A DNA stretch of 64,000 nt from Alopecurus myosuroides. Its lineage: Eukaryota > Streptophyta > Magnoliopsida > Poales > Poaceae. Shown piece by piece: positions 46,401 to 57,234 of the stretch. The position numbers and the translations under genes were made by a program. How positions within the stretch are numbered: position 1 is the first letter of the stretch; every line of letters starts with the position of its first letter. The DNA is taken from positions 182,589,958-182,653,957 of the forward strand of contig CM054062.1 in NCBI GenBank assembly GCA_028641055.1, in the 5' to 3' direction. Below the pieces are notes generated by a model. The model was not told the origin of the DNA. It saw only the letters and a program-made list of their open reading frames with translations, and did no database searches.

Positions 46401-47691
46401 GCGTGAGAGTGCCGGTCTTATCGGAGAAGATGCACTTGACCTGGCCCAGGTCCTCGTTGATGTTGAGAGCCCTACACTGGAACCTTGAGTCGGAGGAGTC
46501 GTCGTAGAGCTTGGCGTCCCGGATCATGAAGTAGGCCTGGCCGAGCCTGACGAGCTCCATGGAGATGTAGAGCGAGATGGGTATCATGATCTGGAACACG
46601 ATCACCGCCATGAGGAAGTTGAACACGATCTGCGCGGCGATGCCATAGTAGTTGTAGTTGTTGTTGTGGTCCTTGTCGGTCTTGAGGTAGTCTTTCTTGT
46701 GGAAGAACTGCGCGACCTCGAGCTCGGTCTGGTGGGTGCGCAGCCAGACGCCGGAGAGCGCGGCCACGAGCGAGCAGAGCACGATGAGGATAACGGAGAG
46801 GAAGAGCGTCTCGCGGTTCATGTTGGTCTCGAGGCGACTGCGCTTGGTCGGCGTGCCGGCGTTGTTGAGCATGGCCTTGGTCTCGCGCCCCGCGTACACC
46901 ACCACGCCGACCGCCCATGCCGTGTTCTTGAGGTCGCAGCCGCGGAGCACGATGTTGGACGGGCTAAGCGGTATCCGGCGGCTCTCCCCCGGGAGCTCGA
47001 GGTTTGCCTGGAAGCCGTAGATATTACGGTTGGGACGCTCGCACCGGATGACGGCGCCGGCGAGATGCTCGGCCGGCGTGGTGAGCGTCTCTTGCTTAGC
47101 GTAGCGAGTCTTGAGGTTGGACTCGCCGTCAAGGTTGAGCGTCTGCACGTAGGCGACGCCCGTGGTGTCGCTTGTTGCGAGGAGGACCATGTCCGCCGGG
47201 GGCGACTCGTTGGCGGTGACCCGCACGACGTCGCCGACGCGGACATGCTTCCACTTGGTGGGGGCGAACTCGAATTGGGCGCCCGCGGCAGGGGACAGCA
47301 CGGCGGCGAGGCGGTTATTCTCTGCGCGGTCAGAGCGGTGGCGGCGCCAGTCCTCGTACGCGTCCTTGACGGCGGTGACGGTGAGGACGAAGGCGAGCGG
47401 CATGACGGAGGCGCCGCGGCCGAAGACGGCAAGCTGGGGCAGCTGGTTGAGCACGGCGATGACGAGGAAGTAGACGTAGGCGAGGCGGTGGAACTGCTCG
47501 AAGAGGTTGCGCGGCAGGAAGGTGAGCGGCGAGTACTTGGCCGTGCGCACGGCGTTGCCGGCGAACTCGAGGCGCTCGTTGGTGCGCGCGGCGTCGCCGA
47601 CGCGGACCACCCGCGCGTCCTCGTCGCCCAGCTCCTTGTGCGACATGGACATGGCCGACATGTTCCGCGACGATCCATGGTCCTCGGCCAT
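43412..47691 (-). CDS. ALA1: P4-type ATPase (phospholipid flippase), ALA1 type, seven exons
   Basis: It flips aminophospholipids to the cytosolic leaflet using ATP. Exons (minus): 47691-46326, 46228-45922, 45504-44820, 44708-44585, 44492-44273, 44195-43737, 43622-43412; all introns are GT-AG. Total 3,372 nt, 1,123 residues, close to the usual 1,100-1,160. Key sites: TM1-2 around 71-105; actuator DGES at 188-191; phosphorylated Asp in DKTGTLT at about 424; KGAD at about 590; TGDK at about 705; GDGAND at about 826-831; then six C-terminal membrane segments encoded by exons 5-7. The N-terminus ([21 protein letters not shown]) and whole-length similarity fit the ALA1 subfamily. ALA1 is known to need an ALIS (Cdc50-type) partner. 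Exons 1-2 are very GC-rich, exons 3-7 are not. No lesion seen. Confidence 0.95.
44768..44790 (+). mobile_element. Minimal poly(A) retroinsertion in flippase intron 3
   Basis: CTTGTTC plus about 16 A, flanked by the 14-bp direct repeat GATGTACAGATTCT (44754-44767 and 44791-44804). It looks like an extremely 5'-truncated LINE/SINE-type insertion. It lies in the intron between exons 3 and 4, just inside the donor end. Confidence 0.75.
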
Positions 47692-48250
47692 GGCGTGCGC
47701 TGACCGGCCGGACCGGCCACGTCAGAAGTCGAATCTCAAACCCCAGCCCACGCTGCCGGCCATGGCAATCCCCGCGCTCGCGTCAAGGTCCGATTTTGAC
47801 CGGCAGACTGGCGGACACGGCGAGCAGTGCTGGGTTGAAGAAACAGGGGAGGTGCAAAAATAGAAGAGAGGAATTGGCAGCGTGGAAGGGAAGGGTGGTT
47901 GGGTTGAAGTGGATGCGTGGGAGTAACTATGGCGAGTGTTGCATTAAAGTCGGGCTGCGGCTGCAGAGGAATTTTTATTTCAGGGGGAAGAAGGAGGAGA
48001 CGACGATGCAAAGAAAGAGAGAAAAGATACGCAATCTTGTCTCGCCGAGGGCTCGAAATGGTTTGGTCATGGCGCTTAAAATCTGGCGGAGTGGAGTTGG
48101 TGAGGACAAACGCACCGTTTGGATGAGGGAGGGAGGAAGAGAGAGACTTGTAGGCGTTGGGTTCGGGTTCTGTTTGACTCTGTTTCTTTCTTCTGTGCCT
48201 CAACGCTCAAGTCTAGCAGGTAACGGATTCTATAGAGAGAAAAAAAAGGT
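47692..48250 (-). promoter_or_regulatory. 5' UTR and proximal promoter region of the flippase gene
   Basis: Upstream of the ATG on the minus strand the DNA is pyrimidine-rich (CCAACCACCCTTCCC and TTCCTCTCTTC), typical of grass 5' leaders, to about 47900. No unambiguous TATA box was found. Short ORFs here look incidental. Confidence 0.5.
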
Positions 48251-49471
48251 CTAACAAGTAATCTAATAATATTTATTTTGCAGAAAAATATTACTCCTAC
48301 TATAATTGTTAGTGAAGTCATCAAGGGCAAGTAGAGAATTTGATAGTGCTCCACTCCTGCCAGAAACGTCTTAGCGCCGAGGCAACGACGGAGAAGACAA
48401 AGGAATAAGGCCAGCTGAGCTGTTAATTTTCGGCGGCTTAATCAATGTAGAGAATAATTAATTAATTAATTAATTAGCAGAGAAACAAAGCTGTCACACG
48501 TAGACTCCCTGGGAGTAGCGCAGACGGTAGCTGGTCAAGAACCGGATGGAAACGGGCTCCGGGAAGTGGAGAGGCGGCGAGGGCGACATAGTACTTCTCA
48601 TTTTCGTCGGGTTGGTGCTTTCCGGTGCCGGCTTTGCATTGTGGTAGAGATGGCGAAGCTTCCAGAAACGCCATATGGATCGCACACGAGTCGATGCTTC
48701 CTCGCTCTCTTCTTTGGTCAAGGAGGGTGTGCGTGCCGGCGTGAAAATGACCCGAATTACAAACACTTAAACCAGGGTTACTCTTTATCTTTATGTAAGC
48801 GGTTTGCAACAGTTACTGGCTCAGAGGACCTGAATCACACCCCGGAAAGCTTCAGGCTTCTGTACGCGCAAGTAATTTGGGGGTTGATTTGATTTGCATC
48901 CAGTTTATTAAGCCCCGTCGTCTATGAACCAAAGATTGAAAAGGCTTTTGCATTACTTGCACGGCAATCACGAAATGCCATCTCTGACTTGATGACTTCT
49001 CGCCACGCCAAGACTGCTGCCTGCTTTCTTCCTTTCTTTCTTTCTTTCTCGCGTTTAATTTCGAATCAAGTCAACGTGCGCAATGGCGTACGTTAAACCA
49101 GCAAGTGGCCATATGATTACTACGGGGCACGCCATAGTTTATCCAGGGAGAATCTTGACAGGAAATCGCTGGAGCAGAGCAGGGAGGCCATAATCTTTGC
49201 TAATAAGCCGCCGATCAAGTTCAACCTCCGCGGGCGCAAATATGTGCAGAGTTGACATCAAGCGCGCTCTCACGGCCATGTGCTGTGAAACTTGGCGAGG
49301 AGTCGTTGACCATTTCCTTCTAGTCTTCTAGAAGCCCATGCGTGACGATAGCGCTTGCGCCATCGGAGGCACAACACTAAACTATGCTCTACTCCTTGAC
49401 CGGTCTTGGCTCTACGTACATGCATGTTTCTATTGTCCAACCAAAGTTAAATCGAATGGGTGCATTGTTAA
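48251..49471. other. Intergenic DNA with microsatellites
   Basis: (TTAA/ATTA) repeat at about 48453-48476 and (CTTT) repeat at about 49026-49048. Short ORFs at 48474-48892 on both strands overlap each other and match no family I know. Nothing else recognised. Confidence 0.6.
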
Positions 49472-49474
49472 TTA

Positions 49475-49750
49475 GAGCATCTCCAGCTGTCGCTGTATAC
49501 AGTTGCCGCGGTAGCCTTTCTGTCCAGCCCGCGAAGCCTCGCCCTGTGTATTTTAGGTTTCTTCTCCCGCGCACAGGCAAATGACAACGCAGTCTTGTAC
49601 CACTCGCACGAAGCAACTGTCAGGAAAATTTCCACGCGCTGTACTTTTGTGCATCTGAAGAACCAATATCGGGCGACATGTTCTAAAGTGTTAAATTAGG
49701 CTGTAAAACTATTTTAGAGCGACAGATTTTTTGGACGACTGATGTATCTA
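49475..49750. mobile_element. Possible Harbinger-type MITE with decayed right end
   Basis: TTA then GAGCATCTCCAGC at 49472-49487 matches the end of the element at 50996. The right end (about 49735-49750, GACTGATGTATC) is only a weak match to the inverted repeat. It could be a solo end. Confidence 0.35.
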
Positions 49751-49788
49751 TCTATTTGACCAAGTCATGGAGTTCGTCTGCTGAAGTA

Positions 49789-50027
49789 CTACCTCCATTC
49801 TAAAATATAAGGCGTACACTGTTTCTTTTAACCGAGACTTTGACCAAGATTTACTCATTTAGTACGAAACTTTTGTGATAAAATTCATAATCATAAGAAA
49901 ATATTTTTGAGTAGAAATATAATGATATCACCTATATGTCGCATAAATTACATATTAATAGTTTAATTGTTGGTCAAAGAGTCGATCAAAACAAATAAAA
50001 TGCGGCTTATATTATGGACTGAGGTAC
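49789..50027. mobile_element. Stowaway-type MITE (Tc1/Mariner), 239 bp
   Basis: Terminal repeats CTACCTCCATTCTAAAATAT and its degenerate complement ending GGACTGAGGTAC, flanked by TA (49787-49788 and 50028-50029). The interior is AT-rich and non-coding. Confidence 0.85.
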
Positions 50028-50029
50028 TA

Positions 50030-50992
50030 CAATAGAAATCATGAAGCTAGTACGTTGTTGTGCACTGTTTGTTGGCAGAAAATGGGCGTGCACTCTGCAC
50101 GACTTCAATTCCGGAAACGAAGTCGAACTGGAAGCATTGTCCTCAAATTCAGGGCTCGTCGCATGCAGTGCATGGATGGATCGAAACATGACTATTGCAT
50201 GCCGCTCGCACAGTAGATTTGACTACAAATTTTAGTTTTTTTTTTTACGCTTCGATGTGATGTGTCCTTGGAAGCTACAGCAAGAGCACTTTTTCGCAGG
50301 AGCTTGCATGATAGGGAGATGACCTCTTTCTTTTTACATTGTGGCAATTTTTCCTTTTCGGCCGAACTTGATTGGGTCCGTTCCACTCCATGGCGCTCAC
50401 TCTTTTTTCGGGCATAGCGGGGAAAAACTGGCCTCAAAATAACCGTTTGACTAGGAAGAAACCTCACTGTTGAAAAGGCTACGTACGAAATTCTAGAAGA
50501 CATGTCTTTGACCAAACAGTTTCCGTAGCAACTAATTTTGGAAAATCTGAGGTTTTCTCACTAAGTGGAGGTGAGATTTTGTGACGATGAAAATCATGCG
50601 CGTTGACCAAAAGCAGCCTTGCCGAATATCTTCACGTGTTTAGGTGTCTGAATCTGACCAATTTGGAAGATACGTATAAAAGAGTACCATGTGAGTAGGA
50701 TATGATCCCGGAAGCATCCACTGGAATCGTGTGGGCTTGATCCAAGATTAGTTAGATAGAGTCAACCCCGTTAAACTAGTATGGCATTGGGTTTTTCTTT
50801 AGAGAGAAACTAGCGTGCCTTTGGTGGCCGCAATGACGAACCGATGGGCAGGCTGGGAAACTATCACGTGCACACGCGCACACCTGATAAAAGTAAGGTA
50901 ACGGTTGCTCAAGCTCTTCTTCGATGGGAGCTTCTTCATCGACGAGACATGTTCTCCACAGCATGTCTCGTTCGTCCTCTTCTGTGTGATGG
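50030..50992. other. Intergenic DNA, no gene recognised
   Basis: Mixed composition with a few short ORFs lacking codon-like structure. Nothing supported. Confidence 0.6.
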
Positions 50993-50995
50993 TTA

Positions 50996-52386
50996 GAGCA
51001 TCCCTAGCAGAACCTCTAAGGCCGCGCTTGGATGCTTGTTCAGTTTCAGAGCCTAGTAATATTCATCGGGGAGTTTTGTTGTGCCCAACAAATCTGGCGT
51101 GATTTAAGTCGGACCTACACAGGTCCGTAACATTTACACGCGCACGGTACAAGAAAAAGGAGCCACGGAAAATATGGATGGCGAAAAACACGGCGAACCA
51201 AGTACTGATACTAAGATCGGTTAGGACCTGCGGTTTTTACGGGCGCATTGCCTAATAAACGCTATACCAAGCGGGGCCTAAAAGAGTTAGAATTGGAAAG
51301 TTTCGGTAACTTTAGGAGTTGGCTCAGTGCGACTGAAAATCCGGCCCAGCCTGAAAACGGCTTACATTCAGCCCGAATCCTTCCTTCGGCCGCTATATGT
51401 ACGAGCTCCCGAGTCGTTCTCAGGTCAGTCCCTCCTCGAACCCTAGCCGTCGTCGTCGTAGTCGCTCACCGCCCTCCTTACCTCCGGCGAACGATTTAGC
51501 CCCACCACCGCCGGATTTAGCCCTCCCACCCCCCTCCCCCGCCGGATTTCCGCGATGGTGCCGCACAACTACCTCTTCGCCTCCATCAACGGCCAAAATG
51601 GCTCGTCCCCTCCCCTTTCCACACCACCGCCATCAAGGGAGGCCGTGCCTCGCATCGACGATCACGGCTTCATCCACGACGGCCTGGCCGGCAACCGTGA
51701 GGCCCCTCCACCGCGTTGGACGGGTCTGGACCTGGCCACCGTCGGAGTAGTCCCCCCGCGGTCATCAGCGACGGTGTTGCGGATCCTCTATGAGGACAGC
51801 TCCGGCGACGAAGCCAACGAGGAGGGCCCTTTGGAGACCGAGGAGGACGTCCTCCAGCTCGGGATTTAGAGGAGCCTCTCGCACGAGTGGAGGCAGGAGA
51901 TTCAGCGCCGCCGCTACCAGCGCCACCTCGACGACTACAATGAGCATCAGCTGCATCGCGGCCTCCATGCATTCGAGGAGACGCATGAGAAGAAGCAGGA
52001 GTGGGACGCCATTGCGGCATCCCAGTTCGTGAAGCAAGTGGCCTCCTCCAGCTGCTCCGACGACGACTCCTCCTCCTCCTCGAGCGGCGATTGAAAACGG
52101 CGCGGCGGGGGGAAAGAAGAAGCCTCGACGAAGAAGTAGTCGGGCATTTTAGTCCTAATAGGTGTAGGGTGCGGCGATGAACACTAGTTCATCGTCGCTT
52201 ATGTAATTAAGCGTTTGTGCTTGACGATGAACAAAGTTTAATTTCCCGCGAAATCTTATGGGTGCAGCATTTTTAGTTTCAGTTTACGGGGTCTGCTACA
52301 ATCCATTACCGGACGAACTGCAAAACTAAAAAAACGCGAACGAAAAATTAGCAATTTTCAGTTTACGGGTACAACTAGAGATGCTC
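50996..52386 (+). mobile_element. Harbinger-type non-autonomous element with gene-like cargo, 1,391 bp
   Basis: Ends GAGCATCCCTAG and CTAGAGATGCTC are inverted repeats with one mismatch, flanked by TTA (50993-50995 and 52387-52389). No transposase is seen. The centre has a TATA-like CTATATGT (51391), a CT-rich leader with CCCTAGCC words, and an ORF from 51555. Confidence 0.8.
51555..52094 (+). CDS. Small unrecognised ORF carried by the Harbinger-type element (one internal stop)
   Basis: The ATG at 51555 is preceded by a plausible leader. 104 codons end at TAG 51867-51869; the same frame then continues for about 74 more codons (RSLSHEWRQEIQRRRYQRH...) to TGA 52092-52094. The first part is Pro/Ser-rich with an acidic stretch (YEDSSGDEANEEG); the second is helical, rich in Arg/His/Glu, with a Ser/Asp run at its end. 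The continued codon-like composition after the TAG suggests one original protein of about 180 residues. No family recognised; it could be transposon-associated or a captured gene piece. Confidence 0.5.
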
Positions 52387-52389
52387 TTA

Positions 52390-53465
52390 TATGCATCCTC
52401 GTCACAGTTCTTCTCGAATCGCTTGAACTTATATAGCTTCCCCGGTGGCCGGTGCCGATCATTTTCTTACTGACTCGTAGGCCTAGGGATTGACCTGTTC
52501 AGAGCTTTCCACCAAATTCTGCTGTATACAAATTTGATTGGTGCCATCACCAGCAAACACTTCTGAATGTAACTTCAGTAATGCTTTCGCCAGGAACCTT
52601 CTGAATATTTCGCTTGTAGTGCTGTCGCCAGGGAAATTCCAGAACGATCTTATCACCGTGGAAAAAATAAAGCGTATCATTCTTCTTAAGTTTGACTTTC
52701 TAGAGGCCCTGGACTAATCGCGCAAGCAACATAAAAAGTCCAACGCTGCATGCTGCGTGTGTGAATGGCACATGAGATCCTCGTGCTTTCGTTCGTTGGG
52801 CCCGCATGTTAGCCAGTGTGGACCAAAGACGAGTTTCTCAACGTTCGAACCTTCCATGCCCTGACACGTAGACATTGATCGCTTATTGTTAGTCTCTGCG
52901 CGGGCGGGTCCAGGTATGCGCTTCTAGACGGGGCTGAACAATTTCATATTCATATTTCCCTTTTCCAATCGGAATTAATTGTCAAAGTTGGCCTACGCGA
53001 GACCTGTCAAAACAGTCGTATATTTTCCGTCGTCAAGAATAGGACTCTGCAGGCTGCGGCTCTGTTTGCCCCGACGAATTGACTATTTTCCAGGAGGCGA
53101 AAATAAAGAAAATTCCAATTGATATTCTGGATCCTACAGCTTTGATCTGAACCGTGGAGACGAGCATCTATCTCATGGTCAGAGAGCTAAAAGGTCTTGG
53201 GTTTGAATATTCCTTTTGCCATGAAGACCCGGGCAGCAGGGTTAGGATAAGATGCAAATGCTGATCACCGGAAGAAGTTGACGGTTTTGTTGGATGCCCG
53301 GGCCGAATAGCTAAGCCACCGGTCCAATCATGCTCGAAAAAATGGTTTAGACCAAGGATTTCTAATTCCATGATGGCGACGGTTTGATCATGGCAAAATT
53401 CGATATACCCCCTAACAACAACTCTACGTCAGCACTGATTTCATTCATTACATGGGTAGCCATGC
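52390..53465. other. Intergenic DNA, no gene recognised
   Basis: Short ORFs at 52483-52680 and 53168-53371 (minus) have no recognisable motif. Nothing else supported. Confidence 0.55.
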
Positions 53466-53468
53466 TAA

Positions 53469-53576
53469 GGGCTTGTTCGGTTTCCTTAATTTTGAAGGGG
53501 ATTGAGGTGGATTAAATCCCCAACAAGTCAAATTTCCCTCCAATCCACTTGAGCAGTGGATTAAACGAACAAGACC
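53469..53576. mobile_element. Tourist/Harbinger-type MITE, 108 bp
   Basis: The ends GGGCTTGTTCGGTTT and AAACGAACAAGACC are inverted repeats flanked by TAA (53466-53468 and 53577-53579). Non-coding. Confidence 0.85.
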
Positions 53577-53579
53577 TAA

Positions 53580-54088
53580 AAGTATAAATTTCTTTTCTAC
53601 CCGGTCGGTATATATCCTGGCCTAAAAAAATGCGATGCCCGTACACATATAACAACTTATTAACGATTTTCATTGATCAAATCGAGCAAAGGCCTAACGA
53701 CTTAAATTACGGGTAGTATAGCAGCCACACCTATCTGCCAACAAGTGGAGCAGTTGACAGTTTAGCTTTCGCCGACCAAAGAGGCTCGGAGCGACGCATC
53801 ATCAGCGCGGCCGCCGGACCCAAAAGGATTTGGTGACCAACGGAACGCTTTCGTTTGTCTCACGACAATCTACTCACTACATGTGACGTCTGCCTACGCA
53901 TATGTCACTGTCGGTACTATCACACCTCGCACATTTTTCCCAATTATTCCTATGCCAAGTGACTTTCCAAAACATGTTCCTAATCTATCAATCAACAAAC
54001 AAACGAGACAATTTCACTAAAAAAAATTGCAATCAAATCGAACCAGAAGCAAAGCAACTCAATTTCACCAACAGCGATGAAATCGTAC
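53580..54088 (-). other. Region downstream of the truncated flippase exon 2
   Basis: Where exon 3 of a full gene would be expected there is only AT-rich DNA. No ATPase motif in any frame here or further down to 48 kb. A poly(A)-like signal was not clear. Confidence 0.65.
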
Positions 54089-56612
54089 CTTTGCCTGGTG
54101 CCGAACACGTCCACGACGATGTGCCCGGAGGTGCGCTCCACGAGCGTGTGCCCGTAGGCAGCCGCGGCGTAGACCAGCGCCTGCTCGTCCGGCGACTCGC
54201 CCTGGTACTCCACCAGCTTCGCCGCCGGGTCGGCCGTGTCCTCGATGATGGGCACGATGGTGTTGCAGGTGGCAAGCGCTAGGAACAAGTCGCGGGCGCG
54301 GCCGGCCATGGCGCCCGCCCCTTCATTGAGCAGCGCCGTCAGCTTCGGGTCTGTTTTCACCGACGTCTTTGCTCTGATCACCACACCATCCGCTGCACCA
54401 GAAAAACAGAATGCCCCACAAAAATCGCATCAGATAATTAATTGTTTTCAAGTGATCAGTTTCTCTTTTTAATTATGACTGTGTTTCCACACCACCTAGT
54501 AGCTCAAAAGCACTGTACTTTACTACTCAACAAGTGTCGGAAGAGCTTGCCTTTCCCTTTTGGGCTAAAAATGGGGGTGAAAAGTTCATTCAAAAGTTTG
54601 ACCTGAACAGTCACGTATTATTCAGTAACGAATGAATAGTACTGCTCCATCTAGAGAATCGACCGGTTATCTAAACTCTCGGCATAGGTCAGCGTCTGTA
54701 CTTCGCGAATTGAAGACTCGTGTGCCCATTTCCGGATTAGCTTCTAGAGAACCTTCAATTTCTTGCACATGTACGTCTGCTCGAAATAAGCGTGGCGACA
54801 TTTCTAGCAGCACGCAACGTACTGACAACGACAACTGACGTCTCTAGAGTTTTACGACCATCTCTCTTTTACTGTCAGTTGGTCTAACACCGCCGCTACG
54901 AATCGTGATTACTCGACCGGAGCTTAATTTAAAACTAAAACGAAGAAATTCAAAATAACGGAAACTTGCTTACGGAGCACGGCATGTCTATCCTCCTCTC
55001 CGCCGTCGGTCTCGCTGAAGTCGCGGCCGTGCACGCTGGCGCACCGGAACTCCATCCGGTTCTCCGTGAGCGTGCCGGTCTTGTCGGAGAAGACGTACTT
55101 GATCTGTCCGAGATCCTCGTTGATGTTGAGTGCCCGGCATTGGAACCTCGCCTTGCTCTTCTCGTCCAACATGTGGTTGTCCTGCACCATGAAGTATGCC
55201 TGCCCGGCCCTCACCATCTCCATGGATATGAAGAGTGCAATGGGGATCATGACCTGGAACTGTATCACGCCAGACATGAACGTGAACACCACCTGCGCGC
55301 CCGTCCCGAACCAGTTGTACTTCCCCACCTGGAGGGACGAGTACGAGTAGTCGTATTTGTGGAAGAAGGGGATGATGCCGAGCTGGTCGTTGTGGTCGCC
55401 CAGCCAGATGCCGGCGAGGAGAGCCACTATGGAGCAGAGGAGCACCAGGGCGACGGCCAGCGCGACGGTCTCGCGGTTCATTTGCGTGTCGAGACGGCTG
55501 CGCTTGGACGGCGCGCCTGAGTTGTTGAGCATGACCTTGGTGTCGCTGCCGGTGTACACGGCCACGCCGATGGCCCAGGCCGTGTTCTTGATCTCGCAGC
55601 CCCGGAGCATGATGCTGGAGGTGCCCAGGGAGACGGCGCGGCGGCCGTCCAGGTCGACGGTGGCGAGGAAGCCGTAGATGTTGCGGTTGGGCTTCTCGCA
55701 CTTGATGACCCCCGCGAGCGCCTCCGGCGGCGTGAGCATGGTTTCCTGTTTCGCGTAGCGCGTCTTAAGGTTGGACTCGCCGTCGAGGTTGATGGTCTGG
55801 ACGTAGGCCACGCCTGTAGGGTCGCTCGTGGACAGCAGGACCATGTCGCAGGGCAGGGTCTCATTGGCCACGACGCGCACCACGTCCCCGACCTGTATCT
55901 CCTTCCACCGTTTCGGCCGGAACACGCCGTCCACCAGCACGGACGCGGTGCGGTTGTTCTCGTTCTTGTCCGACCGGTGCCGCCTCCAGTCCTCGTACCC
56001 GTCCTTCACCGCCGTCACGCCGAGCACGACCGATAGCGGCAGGATGCCCGCGACCGGCGAGAAGACGAGGAGCTGGGGGACGAAGTTGAGAGCGGCCAGG
56101 ATGAGGAAATAGACGTAAGCCACCTTGTGGAACTGCTCGTAGAGGTTGCGTGGGATGAAGGTGAGGATGGTGTACTTGGTCGTGTGCACGGAGTTGTCCG
56201 GGAACACGGCCGGCGGCGCGTTGGTGCGCGGGGCGTCGTTGATGTAAACGAACCGCGCGTCCTCATCGCGGAGGTCCCGCTGCGAGCCGACACGCTCGGA
56301 CGCGGATCGCCTCGTCGACGACCGCGAGACACTGCTGGGCTGCCTTGACCGGGCGGTGCGGAAGCTGTCGAACGACGGCGAGGTGGATTCTGGCTTGGAG
56401 CGGGACCGGTAGTCGGCCGCGAAGTGTACAGAGGACGTGTCCGCCACAGACCGCAGCGACCGCGACAGTAGCGACGGGGATTGCTTCAGTATCGGCGACG
56501 GTACCGGGTCCGGCAGCCTGCCGGCGGGCAAGTCCATGTCTGGTACCATCGCCTCCTGCGCCGGAGGGGGCAGCGGTGGACGTGGCGGCAGGAATGGCCT
56601 TTCTGGTCTCAT
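54089..56612 (-). CDS. ALA1-type P4-ATPase 5' half only (exons 1 and 2)
   Basis: Exon 1 is 56612-54974 (546 codons plus one base); exon 2 is 54392-54089; the intron is GT-AG. The frame is open throughout: 1,943 nt ending in phase 2. It encodes an N-terminal Pro/Ser/Arg-rich extension of about 110 residues, TM1-2, actuator DGES (277-280), TM3-4, phosphorylated Asp in DKTGTLT (about 510) and the start of the nucleotide-binding domain ([10 protein letters not shown]). The later ATP-binding part, GDGAND hinge and six C-terminal membrane segments are absent from the following DNA. Clearly similar to, but diverged from, the complete gene at 43412-47691 on the same strand. Either a truncated duplicate or an alternative 5' module; a valid donor (AG then GTACG) ends exon 2. 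Confidence 0.88.
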
Positions 56613-57231
56613 GGTTTCTGTACGGCTGCCTGTATGTACTTGTCGTACTGGCTAAAGCAACACAGCTGCTAGGCGCAAACAAGATTGGATTTAGCGAGGA
56701 GTATTTGATTAGCCTGCACTGGAGCTAACGAGATTGGCCAAGGTTTTGGAGGGATCGCCTTGGTCGTTTGCCGGATAAAGGCGGGGACTACGAAGGAGAT
56801 GTATAGCCTGCAGCTGTGCTGCTAATTTGCGGTCAAGCAGAGGAGAAGCTTCTTTGCGACTGCGAACAGAGCTCAAATGTTTTTCCCCGGGCATAGCTGA
56901 TTACGGGGAGTACAAGGCATGAGGAGGAATGGCACACGCCGCTACAGGGCCAGAACAGTCAGTGGACGGCGGGTGCTCGAATTGGACCGGAAGCCGTCAG
57001 CGTTTGATTTTGCGCCGGCGCTGATAAGCTTGGACCGGGTTGACAGGGGCATTGGAGGCCGGACTTTGCCAAAGTGAAATAGATCTCTTCGAAAAGAATC
57101 CCGTTGGGATATATTTATATTTTATCCCTCTCCTCTTTGTTGACTAAAAAGACAAATACTAGCTTATTTTGAAACCCGGGTAAAACCCATAGTCACACTG
57201 GAGTCGTGCAGAGATTTTGCGGTGCACATAC
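56613..57231 (-). promoter_or_regulatory. Upstream region of the two-exon flippase gene
   Basis: Probable leader next to the ATG at 56612. A weak TATA-like GGCTATACATC (minus, about 56799-56808) lies about 190 bp upstream. No other motif supported. Confidence 0.35.
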
Positions 57232-57234
57232 TAA

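Noticed and set aside
46666..47703. 345-codon plus-strand ORF opposite flippase exon 1
   Set aside because: Shadow of a GC-rich exon on the other strand; low-complexity Val/Glu/Arg composition.
53180..53230. tRNA-like GGGTTTGAATATTCC segment
   Set aside because: The B box is imperfect and there is no A box at proper spacing.
48000..54000. Missing exons 3-7 of the upstream flippase gene
   Set aside because: I scanned for KGAD, TGDK, GDGAND and C-terminal membrane motifs on both strands and found none; only MITEs and unrecognised DNA are there.
54966..55520. 184-codon plus-strand ORF opposite the upstream flippase exon 1
   Set aside because: Same antisense shadow effect; the minus strand clearly encodes the P4-ATPase.
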